DNA of 64,000 nt from JTS-RE37 sp041744575. GTDB taxonomy: Bacteria; Bacteroidota; Bacteroidia; Flavobacteriales; Flavobacteriaceae. Positions 27,473-36,507 of the stretch are shown piece after piece. The notes under the pieces were generated by a model. That model did no database searches and was not told where the DNA came from. It worked only from the letters and a program-made list of their open reading frames with translations. Position 1 is the first letter of the stretch, and every line of letters starts with the position of its first letter. A program made the position numbers and the translations under genes. Where the stretch lies: assembly GCA_041744575.1 (NCBI GenBank), contig JBGTKP010000032.1:78035-142034 (forward strand), given 5' to 3'.

Positions 27473-28462
27473 ATGTATCCGATAAGAAGAAACAGAAGAC
27501 TTCGTACCACCGAAGCGATCCGTAGATTGGTACGTGAGACAAACATCGTCCCGGAGGACTTTCTGGTGCCGATGTTCGTTACGGAAGGAAAAGGCGTCCG
27601 GGAAGAAATTGCCTCTATGCCCGGATATTACCGGCAGAGCCTGGACTTACTGGAAAAAGATGTGCTCGAACTCCGTGACCTTGGGTTGTTGTCAGTACTG
27701 CTCTTTGTAAAAGTGCCTGACAATCTGAAAGATAATAAGGGAACCGAAGCCCTTAATGTCCAGGGACTGATGCAACGGGCCGTAAAGACGGTTAAAAATG
27801 CCTGCCCTGAAATGCTGGTTATGACCGATGTGGCGCTGGATCCCTACTCCTCTTATGGCCATGACGGGATCGTACGGGATGGCCAGATCCTGAATGATGA
27901 AACCCTGGAGATCCTCGCCGAAATGAGTATCTCTCACGCCCTGGCCGGAGCAGATTTTGTGGCTCCAAGTGATATGATGGACGGAAGAATTGGTGTGATC
28001 AGGGAGGCGTTGGAAGACGAGGAACTCGTAAATACTGGCATAATGAGTTACAGTGCCAAATACGCGAGTACCCTTTATGGTCCTTTCCGATCCGCCCTCG
28101 ATTCAGCTCCGGTGGCCAAAGAAGGGATTCCGGGTCACAAAAAAAGCTATCAAATGGATCCGGCCAACCGCTTTGAAGCGATTAAAGCTGTGCAGATGGA
28201 TATTGATGAAGGCGCAGATATCGTCATGGTAAAACCAGGGCTGTGTTATCTTGACATTGTTCGTGAAATCAGAAACGAGATAGATATTCCTCTTGCCGTT
28301 TACCAGGTTTCCGGAGAATATGCGATGCTAAAGGCGGCAGCGGAACGCGGGTGGCTGGATCACGACGCGGTAATGATGGAGCAATTGCTTGCAATCAAAA
28401 GGGCTGGAGCCAACATCATCGCCAGCTATTTTGCCAGAGATGTGGTCAGGCTCCTGGGATAA
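27473..28462 (+). CDS. hemB: Delta-aminolevulinic acid dehydratase (porphobilinogen synthase)
   Basis: This enzyme condenses two 5-aminolevulinate molecules to porphobilinogen. The two active-site lysines are Lys196 (SYSAKYAS) and Lys254 (VMVKPGLCYLD), the second being the Schiff-base residue. The metal-site stretch reads DVALDPYSSYGHDG, without the cysteines of zinc enzymes, so this is the Mg2+-dependent type seen in plants and many bacteria. The length (329) is normal. It has its own candidate promoter directly before the ATG and is 209 bp after hemF, so it may be expressed separately from the hemACDEF run. Confidence 0.95.
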   Translation: MYPIRRNRRLRTTEAIRRLVRETNIVPEDFLVPMFVTEGKGVREEIASMPGYYRQSLDLLEKDVLELRDLGLLSVLLFVKVPDNLKDNKGTEALNVQGLMQRAVKTVKNACPEMLVMTDVALDPYSSYGHDGIVRDGQILNDETLEILAEMSISHALAGADFVAPSDMMDGRIGVIREALEDEELVNTGIMSYSAKYASTLYGPFRSALDSAPVAKEGIPGHKKSYQMDPANRFEAIKAVQMDIDEGADIVMVKPGLCYLDIVREIRNEIDIPLAVYQVSGEYAMLKAAAERGWLDHDAVMMEQLLAIKRAGANIIASYFARDVVRLLG

Positions 28463-28474
28463 TTTGAAAGACGC

Positions 28475-29803
28475 ATGCCGAATCACTTAAAGGTATTTAC
28501 TCTCTTATGTTGTTTGCTTACCCTGATGGGAAACGGACAACCTTCTTTTCATAACCGACTTATACCGGGCAATCCGGAGACCTTTGGAATAGATTCCGTT
28601 GAAGTGTATTCCAAAGTAGATTCCATAATGAAGGCCGGGATCAGAGCTGATGCCTTTCCTGGAGCCCAGGTCCTGGTAGCTAAAAGCGGACAAATCATCT
28701 TTCATCAGGCTTACGGATTCCATACCTATGACAGTCTTCAGAGCGTTCGTCCCGATGATCTTTATGATCTCGCTTCGGTCACCAAAATAATGGGACCTAT
28801 ACCTGCCATTATGAAGTTGGTGGATGAAGGCAAATTGCGTCTGGACCTGCCGTTAAGCACCTATTGGCGTCCCTGGCGGCATAGAAGCGATAAAAAAGAC
28901 CTGACATTAAGGGAAGTACTCGCCCACCAGGCAGGATTGGTACCTTACATTGTCTTTTTAAACCGTGCCATGAAGGACGGGACACTGAAGCACAGGTTCA
29001 TCCGCCGGGAAAGGCAGGAAAAATTCCAGCTCCAGGCCTACCAGAACGTGTATGTCAGGGACCGGTTTATAAAAAAGATGTACCGCATCATCAATCGTTC
29101 TGAGGTGAAGGAGGAGAAGAAGTATCTGTATTCCGGACTTGCCTTTCTTATCTTCCCGGAAATCATCGCACGGTTTGGAGGTATGCCATATGAAACCTAT
29201 CTCCAGCAAAATTTTTATATCCCTATGGGCTGTTCTACCCTCGGGTTCAATCCCTCCCTTCGCGAGACAACCAATGTCATTGTGCCGACCGAAATGGATA
29301 CCGTTTACAGAAGGGCGCTTACCAGCGGATGGGTCCATGACGAAAATGCCTCTTTGATGGGGGGCATCTCAGGGAATGCCGGCTTGTTCGGCACGGCCCT
29401 AGATCTTGCAAAAATGATGCAGCTGTACCAAAATTATGGTACCTATGGCAATAAAAGGTACTTTTCAGAAGCCATTGTGCAGGAATTCACCCGAGTCCAA
29501 TTTCCGGAAAATGATAACCGGCGGGGGCTGGGCTTTGACAAACCGGAGCTTCAAAATGACACGTTTGCCCTCGCAGATGCCTACCCTTCTCCTCTGACGG
29601 GCAAAAGCAGCTTTGGACATAGTGGTTTTACAGGAACTTTTGTTTGGGCCGATCCCGAAAACCAATTGGTATTTATTTTTCTTTCCAATCGGGTATTTCC
29701 CACCAGGGAAAATAGAAATCTGTACACCCTTAATATCCGGACCTCCTTACAACAGGTATTTTACGAAGCCCTTTTGAAAAAGGAAAGCCTTCGTCCGGAC
29801 TAA
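28475..29803 (+). CDS. Exported serine hydrolase, beta-lactamase/esterase family
   Basis: The 442-residue protein has a signal sequence (MPNHLKVFTLLCCLLTLMGNG) and the class C beta-lactamase / DD-peptidase fold. The SxxK motif is at Ser101-Lys104 (LASVTKIMG), the second motif Tyr lies in KYLYSGLAF (YSG where YxN is usual), and the HxG motif is FGHSGFTG. Similar proteins hydrolyse small esters, peptides or muropeptides; true beta-lactam resistance is not implied. It begins 12 bp after hemB and is probably co-transcribed, though no link to haem is evident. Confidence 0.88.
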   Translation: MPNHLKVFTLLCCLLTLMGNGQPSFHNRLIPGNPETFGIDSVEVYSKVDSIMKAGIRADAFPGAQVLVAKSGQIIFHQAYGFHTYDSLQSVRPDDLYDLASVTKIMGPIPAIMKLVDEGKLRLDLPLSTYWRPWRHRSDKKDLTLREVLAHQAGLVPYIVFLNRAMKDGTLKHRFIRRERQEKFQLQAYQNVYVRDRFIKKMYRIINRSEVKEEKKYLYSGLAFLIFPEIIARFGGMPYETYLQQNFYIPMGCSTLGFNPSLRETTNVIVPTEMDTVYRRALTSGWVHDENASLMGGISGNAGLFGTALDLAKMMQLYQNYGTYGNKRYFSEAIVQEFTRVQFPENDNRRGLGFDKPELQNDTFALADAYPSPLTGKSSFGHSGFTGTFVWADPENQLVFIFLSNRVFPTRENRNLYTLNIRTSLQQVFYEALLKKESLRPD

Positions 29804-30027
29804 AAATACCACCCTCAACTTTAATCGATGTTTATGGGAAAATAGCAGGGATATGGGCATGCTAAATTTTGAATTTCACCGACCATACAGTATGGACGAT
29901 TCGAATCTTCTTATATTTTCGGTCTTGCTCCTGCCGTTTGACGGATTTCCAAAAACTTCATCCATAAGAAAGTTCCTAGAATTCATGGTCTGCAAAGTTA
30001 TAGACCGACCGGGGAGTTGGTCCCTCC

Positions 30028-31143
30028 TTATCGCAAAATATAAATAGGAACAAACGGAAGGGTCAATCTATCCAGCAGGACACCTTCATCAGATACAACA
30101 AGGAGCCCTCCCTGAAAAAGAGGACTGCCTTCTGTAGTAAATCCAATTAAAAACGACCTGCCTTCAGGTTTATATCCAAAGGCGGTCAGGATCAGGGTCG
30201 CATTAAGTTCCGATTCCACCTCCTGGACAATGGAAACCATATCGAGGATCCTGTTCTGTCCAGTTGAAAAATCGTAAAGTGCCGGACCAAACGGTATTGG
30301 GAAGGGTTGGGCGTAAAAATTTAAATAATAAAGGATATCCCCGATAATATCAGCCTCCACAGGTCCAGGAAGAAAGAACCTGCTCAGGTTGAAATCAGTG
30401 GTGGAAAGCAACACCAGGGTATCAATGTCATAAACTCTGTACTCATAAGCGTTTCCTGAACTGCGCAGGAAAATGGCAATATTCCCGTCGTCAATGGAAA
30501 GAATACTGGGAATGTTGTTGCCAAAATCCATGGTTTCCAATAATGTTTCAGATTCCGTATCGAGTACTGCAACCATATAGCCTGAACTCACATTTTCATA
30601 GGGTACAAAAAGTTTGCCTTTTCTATAGAACGGTTCAAATACGTTCCGGGTTGTCACTTCGAGAGAAACATCTCTGGCTGTACCTGTGCCCGTTTCTATA
30701 AATCGCACTCCGAGATCCGAACTTCCTATTGGACTGTAGTATGCCAGAAATAGCTTGTTTTCAGAGTTTGCCCCCCATATAACAGAACGCTCGGGAGAAT
30801 TTGTATAGAAATTGTCAAGGGCCTGGCTTTCCCCTGTTGTGACATTGGTCTGAACTGCTGAAAAATTATCGTCCGAAAAGCTATAGAAAGTGATCAGATT
30901 GTCAACCTGCCGCAGGGTAATAAATTGTCTCGGAACCCGCAATTCGTCGGTAAGGTTGATCATGGTCTTGTTCCCAGTAGAGGCTTCAAACCGGTATTGA
31001 TAGATATTTGATGTATCCTCTCCCAGCAATGTGAAATCAGGAACCCTGGAAACGGATTCGGCAACAGAACTATCATCATTACCTACACAGGAGATGAGAA
31101 ACAGTGCCAACAAAACCACGCATACAACCGGGGGATATTTCAT
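30028..31143 (-). CDS. Lipoprotein of unknown function
   Basis: The 371-residue protein starts with a lipoprotein signal (MKYPPVVCVVLLALFLISC), followed by GNDDSS, a typical acidic tether of outer-membrane lipoproteins in Bacteroidetes. The rest has repeated beta segments that alternate 'value' and 'duration' type strands (for example NLITFYSFSDDN, KLFVPYENVSSGY, NIAIFLRSSGN, DILYYLNFYAQ), so a beta-propeller is likely. I recognise no family motif. It stands alone between convergent and divergent neighbours. Confidence 0.75.
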   Translation of the reverse strand: MKYPPVVCVVLLALFLISCVGNDDSSVAESVSRVPDFTLLGEDTSNIYQYRFEASTGNKTMINLTDELRVPRQFITLRQVDNLITFYSFSDDNFSAVQTNVTTGESQALDNFYTNSPERSVIWGANSENKLFLAYYSPIGSSDLGVRFIETGTGTARDVSLEVTTRNVFEPFYRKGKLFVPYENVSSGYMVAVLDTESETLLETMDFGNNIPSILSIDDGNIAIFLRSSGNAYEYRVYDIDTLVLLSTTDFNLSRFFLPGPVEADIIGDILYYLNFYAQPFPIPFGPALYDFSTGQNRILDMVSIVQEVESELNATLILTAFGYKPEGRSFLIGFTTEGSPLFQGGLLVVSDEGVLLDRLTLPFVPIYILR

Positions 31144-31464
31144 GCAGCTTTTCTCTAAAGTTAATCAATTTCCCCCCGCGGCCACGAGAAACCCTGTGAA
31201 ACCCCACCTCCGGATACCGACAATTATCGGAAGCTCGAAGATTGCAAAAACGTCAAATCCCTAAAATTGCCGGCTCAGGTGCGAGCATCCCATCACTCCA
31301 ACCGGAACATTTGCGGAATAGGTTCCGACAGACAGACTTTGAAAAAATTGTTTCCTGAAAGGATCATCAGTTATTGAGAACCGGTGCGCCCACCCTGGCA
31401 CAGGTTGCTATCCGGTTAAAAATGATATATTAATCTCAGACCAGTAAATGGGCATCTGATCCTT
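31144..31464. other. Intergenic stretch of 321 bp, no gene seen
   Basis: This stretch lies between the unknown lipoprotein (its upstream region) and the 3' end of the EEP-family gene. I see no tRNA fold, terminator with a T tract, or coding frame of note. A short dyad (TCCGGATACCGACAATTATCGGAAGC, arms CCGA/TCGG) is present near 31210-31232, and the 5' region of the lipoprotein gene must lie in its left part. Confidence 0.5.
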
Positions 31465-32412
31465 TCAGCTGACATATCTTACTTGGATATAAACAGGAAA
31501 ATGATCACTATACCCGCCAAGGTATTTTCTGCCGCCATAAGTCCTGAATGGATTTCCGGCGTACCTGCCCTTAAATTCACTCAGGAATTTGTCATCAAAG
31601 ATATTGGCATGCGCAAAACTGTGACTGCCCTTCCTGAGATCCATCAACGGCTCAGAGATCATGATCTGGTCAAAGAGGGCCCATGCCTTTCCGTAGTATG
31701 CGCTTTCTCGATCTGGCGTCAATAGCTTCTGCATGGGGTTATACAGGTTTTTCAACCGGAGCAGAAGCTGGATACTTGCCGATTCAGGACCATCGTTAAA
31801 GTCTCCCATGACAATATAATTTGGTTTCGCCACCTTCTTTTCTATAGATCCCATAAAATCCTCCAGAGTTTTAACAGCAACAAGTCTTTTATGCTCGGTT
31901 TGAACATCCCCGTCCCTCCTTGAGGGCCAGTGATTCACAAAAATATTCATCTCTTCCCCATGCAGTTTTCCATGAACATAAAGAATATCTCTGGTAGTAT
32001 CTCTTTGTCCGTCAGGATTTTTGACATCCAGCAAGAGCGGCTGAGAAAAAATCACTTCAAAATGTTCGGGATGATAGATGAGCGCCGTGTCAATACCACG
32101 TTCGTCGGGTGAGTCGTATTGAACCGATGCATAGGGAACATGCTGTAATGGCTGCATGCCGAGTAGGTATTTTAGTACCGCCGAATTTTCAACCTCAGCC
32201 ACCCCGATGAGAACAGGTACATCTCCCGCAGACTGTATACCAAGATGTGAAATGGTCCTGGCAAGTTTATTCAGCTTATTTTGTAAGCGGGCATTTGACC
32301 AAGACCTCATTCCACCCTCTGTGAAATCATCATCCATTGTCAGGGGGTCATCCCTTAGATCGAAGAGATTTTCCAAATTATAAAATGCAATGGTATACAG
32401 GTTTTTCTCCAT
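31465..32412 (-). CDS. Endonuclease/exonuclease/phosphatase family protein
   Basis: The product is a 315-residue member of the EEP (DNase I / AP endonuclease) superfamily. The metal and catalytic motifs are in order: IAFYNLENLFD (Asn), GVAEVEN (metal Glu), VNHWPSRRDG (His), VMGDFNDGP (Asp-Asn) and GYSDHFPVYIQV (Asp-His). There is no signal peptide, so it is probably cytosolic. Members cleave nucleic acids or phosphodiester/phosphoester bonds in lipids and small molecules; the FYNLENLFD-type group in Bacteroidetes is uncharacterised. It is divergent from hflX. Confidence 0.88.
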   Translation of the reverse strand: MEKNLYTIAFYNLENLFDLRDDPLTMDDDFTEGGMRSWSNARLQNKLNKLARTISHLGIQSAGDVPVLIGVAEVENSAVLKYLLGMQPLQHVPYASVQYDSPDERGIDTALIYHPEHFEVIFSQPLLLDVKNPDGQRDTTRDILYVHGKLHGEEMNIFVNHWPSRRDGDVQTEHKRLVAVKTLEDFMGSIEKKVAKPNYIVMGDFNDGPESASIQLLLRLKNLYNPMQKLLTPDRESAYYGKAWALFDQIMISEPLMDLRKGSHSFAHANIFDDKFLSEFKGRYAGNPFRTYGGRKYLGGYSDHFPVYIQVRYVS

Positions 32413-32508
32413 TATTGCCAGGTATGCCAGCCCTATAGGGATGACAACAGGTTAAAATACAAAGAGCACTTGGCACATATTGATTAGATTTGCACTTTAA
32501 TTGGATTC

Positions 32509-33729
32509 ATGATAGAAGAGAACAATATAGAACACGAAAAAGTTGTCCTGATCGGGGTAATTACCAAAGAGCAGGATGAATCGAAGGTCAGGGAATACCT
32601 GGACGAATTGGAATTTCTAACCTATACCGCAGGGGGCGAGGTGACAAAGCGGTTTGTTCAGCGAATCGAACTTCCCAATCCAAAAACATTTATCGGCAGT
32701 GGCAAAATGATAGAGGTGGAGGCTTATGTAAAGGAAAACGAAATTGGTTCTGTTATTTTTGATGATGAGTTATCTCCTGTACAACAACGCAATGTGGAGA
32801 AACAATTGAGATGCAAGGTGCTGGACCGCACAGGGCTCATACTTGATATTTTCGCACAACGGGCCAGAACGAGCTACGCGCACACCCAGGTAGAACTTGC
32901 ACAGTATGAATATTTATTGCCCCGACTTACCGGGTTATGGACCCACCTGGAACGCCAGAGGGGCGGGATCGGCATGCGCGGACCGGGAGAAACCGAAATT
33001 GAAACTGACCGTCGGATTGTCCGTGACCGTATAGCGCTGTTAAAAAAGAAACTCACAAAAATTGACCGCCAGATGGAAACCCAGAGAGGCAATCGCGGCG
33101 CCCTGGTTCGCGTGGCCCTCATCGGTTATACCAATGTCGGGAAGTCCACACTGATGAATGTCATCAGTAAAAGTGACGTTTTTGCTGAGAACAAGCTATT
33201 CGCCACTCTCGATACTACAGTACGGAAGGTGGTCATCGGTAACCTGCCATTTTTATTGAGCGATACGGTCGGATTTATCCGGAAATTACCCACGCAACTA
33301 GTGGAGAGCTTTAAAAGCACTTTGGATGAGGTTCGTGAAGCAGATCTGCTGCTTCATGTTGTTGATATTTCCCATCCTCAATTTGAGGATCATATAGCGT
33401 CTGTGGATAAGATACTGGATGAAATTCACGCTGCCGACAAACGAACCCTCATGGTTTTCAACAAGATCGATCAGTATCGCCATCAGACTATTGATGGAGA
33501 TGATCTGATCACGGAAAAAACCTCTGCCCATTTTACCCTTGAAGAATGGAAGAAAACATGGATGAGCAGGATCGGCGACCATGCCTTGTTCATTTCGGCT
33601 CTGAACAGGGAAAATCTGGATGAGTTTAAAATTAGGATATACAAGGAAGTCCGGGATATCCATGTAAGCCGCTTTCCATATAACAACTTTCTATATCCCC
33701 AAAATCTGGATGAGTATCAGCAAAGTTAA
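32509..33729 (+). CDS. hflX: GTPase HflX
   Basis: This ribosome-associated GTPase splits or rescues 70S ribosomes under stress. The N-terminal HflX domain (VLIGVITKEQ, then FIGSGKMIEVEAYV, FDDELSPVQQRN and GLILDIFAQRA) is followed by a coiled-coil hairpin with the GPGETEIETDRR motif. The G domain shows GYTNVGKST (P loop), LFATLDTTVRKV (switch), DTVGFIRKLP (G3) and FNKID (G4). Length 406 is normal. A -7-like TAGATTTG lies at 32485-32492. The downstream gap holds a terminator-ended element (33768-34027). Confidence 0.94.
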   Translation: MIEENNIEHEKVVLIGVITKEQDESKVREYLDELEFLTYTAGGEVTKRFVQRIELPNPKTFIGSGKMIEVEAYVKENEIGSVIFDDELSPVQQRNVEKQLRCKVLDRTGLILDIFAQRARTSYAHTQVELAQYEYLLPRLTGLWTHLERQRGGIGMRGPGETEIETDRRIVRDRIALLKKKLTKIDRQMETQRGNRGALVRVALIGYTNVGKSTLMNVISKSDVFAENKLFATLDTTVRKVVIGNLPFLLSDTVGFIRKLPTQLVESFKSTLDEVREADLLLHVVDISHPQFEDHIASVDKILDEIHAADKRTLMVFNKIDQYRHQTIDGDDLITEKTSAHFTLEEWKKTWMSRIGDHALFISALNRENLDEFKIRIYKEVRDIHVSRFPYNNFLYPQNLDEYQQS

Positions 33730-33767
33730 AAGGCATTTCCAACTCTGAAAAAACGCATTTTCATCTA

Positions 33768-34027
33768 TTCACAACATTTTTCTGAACTTTCACAACAAAA
33801 ATTTAGTGTCGTTAAAGACGCATTTTATATTTACCGCCGGTATCAGAAACCCTATTACCCCCGGCCGGGATTTCCCGGTAAGATATGGCTACTGAAACCC
33901 GAATTAAGTGTTTATCCCGGTTTGCCGGGGCCCAATTCGACCAAACTTAACAGGCGAGACCTAACCAAATTTTACGTAACCTGCTTACCAATTAAAAGCC
34001 CTGAAAGACTGTTCAGGGCTTTTTTTT
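33768..34027 (+). ncRNA. Candidate small RNA element A
   Basis: This non-coding stretch after hflX ends in a strong intrinsic terminator. It opens with two copies of TTCACAACA (33768, 33789) spaced exactly 21 bp, then AAATTTAG. It contains the core AAGTGTTTATCCC (33906-33918) and ACCTGCTTA just before the terminator. The same parts in the same order occur in element D, and the core recurs in elements B and C, so this is a repeated transcription unit rather than random spacer. The 5' end and function are unknown. An alternative reading is a long hflX 3' UTR. Confidence 0.42.
33994..34027 (+). terminator. Intrinsic terminator of element A
   Basis: The stem AAAAGCCCTGAA pairs with TTCAGGGCTTTT around a 6-nt loop and runs into eight T residues. 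The A-tract on the left means it can also end transcription of the converging beta-helix lipoprotein gene. Confidence 0.85.
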
Positions 34028-34066
34028 ATACCCAATTTTCGTTGCCTCACCCCACAATGAGCGTAC

Positions 34067-36217
34067 CTAGTTGGGCGCTATGTTGCCATCCTGGTTATTC
34101 ATAAAAACATTGTTTGTATTCGTAAGGCTGTTTCCGGATTGCACAAAATCGATTCCCCATCCGCCGCTATCTGAAATGGTGCAATTGTCAACGGTGATCT
34201 GGCCTTCGCAATGAATGACCACATTCCCCAATCCCCCTGCATTATACATTTGATTACCTCCCCCTCCGCTGATCTCGCAATACTGTAGCAGGTTTGCCGA
34301 TGTGTTCGAATTGATGCCAATTCCCCGCCAGGTACCCTGTCCTTCGGTGATGCCTTTGAACTGGATTGGTTCGTCTACGGTACCCTGGGCATGTACACTG
34401 CCCGTGAGCGGGGTACAATCAAATCCGGGATTGCCGGTCACAATACCCACAGCTGGTTCAAATTCCAAAATAACTCCGGGTTCGATGGTGAGGGCCATTT
34501 CTATATAGGGGTTGGTTCCGAAACGCGACTTACCAATACGATAGGGCACCTCCAGTTTGGATATGGTCAGGTCTGCATCTAAAAGGGACTGACCCATGAC
34601 CTGGATATAAGCCCTGCCATTCCCTTCGGCATAGGATGAGGTGGCATCCAGTTGATCCAACTGAGGAAGGTGGAGTAAAATGGGCGCCAGTTCGTTATCG
34701 GTCAATTGATTGTTTTCAAAATCAAGCAACCTGGTATCTTCATCCAACAGGTAGATGCCAAATCCGCCACTATCGGTAATTGTGCTATTCTGAATTGTCA
34801 CCCGGCTTTCGCATTGAAGGGTTACATCAGCTGCAAAGGCTGATCCGTTGTACAACTTATCACTACCCCCGCCGGATATATCACAAAAGATGAGCTTGTT
34901 ATTGGGACTGGTAGAATTAATTCCTATGCCAAGCCAGGCTCCTTTACCGGCAGTGATCCCTTTAAATGTAATATGGGCACTTTCTGTACCGGTAGCATTA
35001 AGTGATCCGGTAGTCGTACTGCAGTCCGTCGCCTGCTCCCCAAGACGTAGCCCGGAACCATTGTTGAATTCCAGAATGCTGCCTGCCTCAATGGTCAGGG
35101 CGCGTAATATGTTATAACGCCCGCTGTCGTCAAATCGGTAGGGAACATTCAATGCAGGCATGGTCATATCCTCTTCCGAAAGATCGTTTTGGCGTACTTC
35201 AATATAACCGTCTCCGTTGCCTGAATAATCGGAACTCTGGTCCAGAGCGCCTGCCTGATTGAAAAATAGCCCGACCGCTGCCTTTTCATTGTCTGTGATG
35301 GTATTACCGGAAAATTCATTTAGACTGCCTTCATCGGTTATAAAAACCCCGAATCCGTCATTATTATTAATAGTACAATTAACAATAGACCCTGCGGAGG
35401 CGCTTCCTGCACTAATCTGTACGGCACCTTTCTCTTTTGATGCTCCGGATTCACTACGTCCTGCATTACTGACCGTTACATATTCCAGCCGGTTTTCAGG
35501 ATGGGTAGATGCAAAATAAATCCCTTTCCATACCCCCTTATTTTCACTGGTCCCCACAAATTTTATAGGTTGATCACTGGTTCCTATAGCTTTCAGTCCA
35601 GCCCCTTCTACGGTAAAAATACCGCTCAGATCCCCTTCAAAGGCAATGATGACTCCAGGTTCAATGGTAAGTACCGCATTGTTCATAACCGTAATTTCAC
35701 ACGATACGATATAATCAATGGCGTCCCCCTCCTCCACATCTTCCAGCACAGTGTCTTCAGTAATTTCATTATTGCTACAGTCAAAAGCGATTCCTGAAAT
35801 CACGGTAAAGGAAGGCCCTATAGCTTTTTTACTGTTTACCGTCACGGATACGGCACCACTCGTTGCGTTGGCCGGAACTACGGCTACCAGTTGAGTGGAT
35901 GAAGCGGATGTTACTGCACTTTCAATGCCGTTGAACGCCACAGTGTTCTCAGTGGCTGTGCCGCTGAAATTGGTTCCTGTAAAGGTCACTTCCGTGCCTT
36001 CCAACCCGGAGTTCGGGCTGATCGAAGTTATGGTAGGGGTCTGGACAACCGGGTCAGGGTCCGGGTCCGGATTTCCCGGAGTTTCTCCTTTACTGCAGCC
36101 TGTGAAGGCGACTATAAATAATACGATCCCCAAAAGGGTGATTAAAAAGAAGGTCGTCCTGATAAGCCGGTCCAGAATCGCACCGGCCTGGTTCTGTGAA
36201 TCAATTTTAGTTTCCAT
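34067..36217 (-). CDS. IPT/TIG and right-handed beta-helix surface lipoprotein
   Basis: The 716-residue protein has an N-terminal membrane/lipoprotein signal (about residues 20-41, IVAFTGCSKG) and a Pro-Asp tether (NPDPDPDPVV). One IPT/TIG domain follows (about 58-140, PTITSISPNSGLEGTEVTFTGTNF). The rest is three homologous units of roughly 185 residues, each with an 'LTIEPGVILEF' strand pair, 'ITFKGIT.GKGAW.GI' and 'NSTITDSGGFGIYL', the hallmarks of a right-handed parallel beta-helix (pectate-lyase-like). There is no type IX sorting domain. It probably sits on the cell surface and binds or processes polysaccharide. It is downstream of a hybrid two-component regulator on the same strand, which may control it. 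Confidence 0.8.
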   Translation of the reverse strand: METKIDSQNQAGAILDRLIRTTFFLITLLGIVLFIVAFTGCSKGETPGNPDPDPDPVVQTPTITSISPNSGLEGTEVTFTGTNFSGTATENTVAFNGIESAVTSASSTQLVAVVPANATSGAVSVTVNSKKAIGPSFTVISGIAFDCSNNEITEDTVLEDVEEGDAIDYIVSCEITVMNNAVLTIEPGVIIAFEGDLSGIFTVEGAGLKAIGTSDQPIKFVGTSENKGVWKGIYFASTHPENRLEYVTVSNAGRSESGASKEKGAVQISAGSASAGSIVNCTINNNDGFGVFITDEGSLNEFSGNTITDNEKAAVGLFFNQAGALDQSSDYSGNGDGYIEVRQNDLSEEDMTMPALNVPYRFDDSGRYNILRALTIEAGSILEFNNGSGLRLGEQATDCSTTTGSLNATGTESAHITFKGITAGKGAWLGIGINSTSPNNKLIFCDISGGGSDKLYNGSAFAADVTLQCESRVTIQNSTITDSGGFGIYLLDEDTRLLDFENNQLTDNELAPILLHLPQLDQLDATSSYAEGNGRAYIQVMGQSLLDADLTISKLEVPYRIGKSRFGTNPYIEMALTIEPGVILEFEPAVGIVTGNPGFDCTPLTGSVHAQGTVDEPIQFKGITEGQGTWRGIGINSNTSANLLQYCEISGGGGNQMYNAGGLGNVVIHCEGQITVDNCTISDSGGWGIDFVQSGNSLTNTNNVFMNNQDGNIAPN

Positions 36218-36507
36218 ATAGATGATTTTTGGTTCTTAAATCCAGCTACCTGCTGTAAAGTGATATCGGTTTAAAATCTTTTGATGCCGACCCGCGATGC
36301 AGTGTATTCCTGTTCCCCAAAACTAGGGTCGCAATTGTCCGGAAGCTAACAGTCTGGTTCCATTTCCTGACATCATGGTTTCGGTGCTGAATGCCTTTGA
36401 AATATGGCCATTTGGGCAGTTTAGGCTATGGATGGCAGGAAGGGTATTACGGATGGTAATTATGAGCGTTTGGTGGTATCGGTTCGCCAGGAGAAAGATC
36501 TTTTTGT

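Noticed and set aside
29853..30047. 64-residue plus-strand frame after the serine hydrolase
   Set aside because: It runs into the convergent lipoprotein gene, has no family likeness and no promoter.
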